Source: Oscillospiraceae bacterium (GTDB taxonomy: Bacteria > Bacillota > Clostridia > Oscillospirales > Ruminococcaceae). Taken from it: 13,997 bases of DNA. The stretch is from contig JAEDJD010000034.1 of NCBI GenBank assembly GCA_016296505.1, forward strand, positions 1 through 13,997, given 5' to 3'. The position numbers were made by a program, and so were the translations under genes. This document shows, in pieces, positions 13,485 to 13,997 of this stretch. The first letter of the stretch is position 1. Each line of letters starts with the position of its first letter. The notes beneath the pieces are model-generated. The model was not told the origin of the DNA, did no database searches, and saw only the letters and a list, made by a program, of their open reading frames with translations.

Positions 13485-13856
13485 TTATGATTGACCATCC
13501 TGCATCCGCTTCATGAATGCATGATAGGTCTTTTCGTCAATTTCCATGAGCGAACGCTTTTCATTCTGAAATTTTACTGCGACAGTGTAGATGCCCTTAT
13601 TCTGCATAGCCACCGAAGCGTGAAGCCGCAGCTTCAGCAGACAAGCCGGATCGAGTACGCCCGTCAGCAGCAGCGAATTGCCGGAGCGCAGAATATCCTC
13701 CGTCATCAGTTCAAAACGCGCAACGGTTTCGGGCGTCAGATACACATCGTCAATTTTTTTCATTGTTCCCGAAATATACGCAAGCCTTGCTGACATACAA
13801 AATACGCGGCAACCTGTGTAGTCGCCGGCAATGACCATATTTTTGGCTGATGCCAT
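13485..13856 (-). CDS. Small protein of unknown function (123 aa)
   Basis: I choose the ATG at 13856, reading MASAKNMVIAGDYTG. An in-frame GTG at 13865 lies only 1 nt from the AAGGAG site, whereas the ATG lies 10 nt away. There is no signal peptide. The chain has two conserved-looking ends: MVIAGDYTG with VYLTPETVARFELMTED, and KGIYTVAVKFQNEKRSLMEIDEKTYHAFMKRM. I recall small Clostridial proteins with similar ends whose middle is a Gly/Ala-rich membrane hairpin. Here the middle (SLLLTGVLDPACLLKLRLHASVA, given in parts: residues about 62-84) carries charged and bulky residues instead. No function can be assigned. A perfect consensus promoter and a good terminator suggest that it is well expressed. 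Confidence 0.7.
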   Translation of the reverse strand: MASAKNMVIAGDYTGCRVFCMSARLAYISGTMKKIDDVYLTPETVARFELMTEDILRSGNSLLLTGVLDPACLLKLRLHASVAMQNKGIYTVAVKFQNEKRSLMEIDEKTYHAFMKRMQDGQS

Positions 13857-13912
13857 GCCAATCACACTCCTTGTTTCAATGTTTTGGTGTTTTTTGTTTT
13901 GAAATTAGTATA

Positions 13913-13941
13913 ATTATACCATTATATTCCGCATTTGTCAA
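13913..13941 (-). promoter_or_regulatory. Perfect consensus promoter of the 13485-13856 gene
   Basis: On the minus strand TTGACA (13936-13941), 17 bp, TATAAT (13913-13918), with TGG just before the -10: 12 of 12 plus an extended -10. The start would be near 13906, about 50 nt before the ATG. Bases 13942-13997 hold no further gene start I can support; a rightward TGG-TAAAAT at 13951-13959 could be a weak divergent -10. Confidence 0.85.
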
Positions 13942-13997
13942 GTATGTTTATGGTAAAATAGAAATGCAGAAAAAGGGCTCCAAAAGTGCATAGGTGA

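Overview
The window looks like a chromosomal piece of a cellulosome-forming Ruminococcus or close relative (Oscillospiraceae, Clostridia). The signs are four dockerin-bearing proteins, a GH9 glycanase with CBM4 and a Thr/Gln-rich linker, a CBM22-dockerin-CE1 esterase, low-to-moderate GC, strong AGGAG-type ribosome binding sites and near-consensus TTGACA/TATAAT promoters. The genus is inferred from domain style only; no rRNA or marker gene is present.

Layout. 1-250: left-edge inverted repeat with a leftward -10, then a terminator. 251-1819 (-): secreted solute-binding protein with an N-terminal dockerin, behind a perfect consensus promoter. 2094-2465 (-): small unrecognised protein. 2746-3732 (-): a VTC-domain polyphosphate-polymerase-like gene followed by a DUF4956 gene cut off after about 50 codons and joined to the tail of another membrane protein. 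3733-3964: divergent control region with repeated TTCAGTG-like motifs. 3965-5859 (+): OmpR-type response regulator and sensor kinase, overlapping by 7 nt. 6080-9213 (+): broken GH9 gene (signal peptide, CBM4, Ig-like, GH9, T-rich linker, dockerin) with two frameshifts and substitutions in all three GH9 hallmark sites. 9298-10623 (-): secreted M23-peptidase-like domain, Fn3-like domain and dockerin. 11157-12803 (+): CBM22-dockerin-CE1 esterase. 12890-13355 (-): GNAT acetyltransferase with a frameshift in an A7 run. 13485-13856 (-): small unrecognised protein with a perfect consensus promoter.

How they fit together. The glycanase, the esterase and the M23-like protein would be exported and plugged into cohesin-bearing scaffoldins to attack plant cell wall, or in the M23-like case perhaps peptidoglycan. 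The dockerin-SBP could tether an oligosaccharide binder to the cellulosome or cell surface. The two-component system lies directly upstream of the glycanase and divergent from the VTC operon, so it is a candidate regulator of either, which is inference. Every enzyme unit has its own promoter and terminator; the only multi-gene transcription units evident are VTC-DUF4956 and the two-component pair.

The region shows marked gene decay: a GH9 pseudogene, a deletion junction in the VTC operon and a frameshifted GNAT. I found no CRISPR array, tRNA, rRNA, transposase or phage gene. The most unusual items are the dockerin-SBP fusion, the dockerin-tagged M23-like protein with altered metal ligands, and the GH9 whose active site is eroded while its fold and carbohydrate-binding parts remain recognisable.
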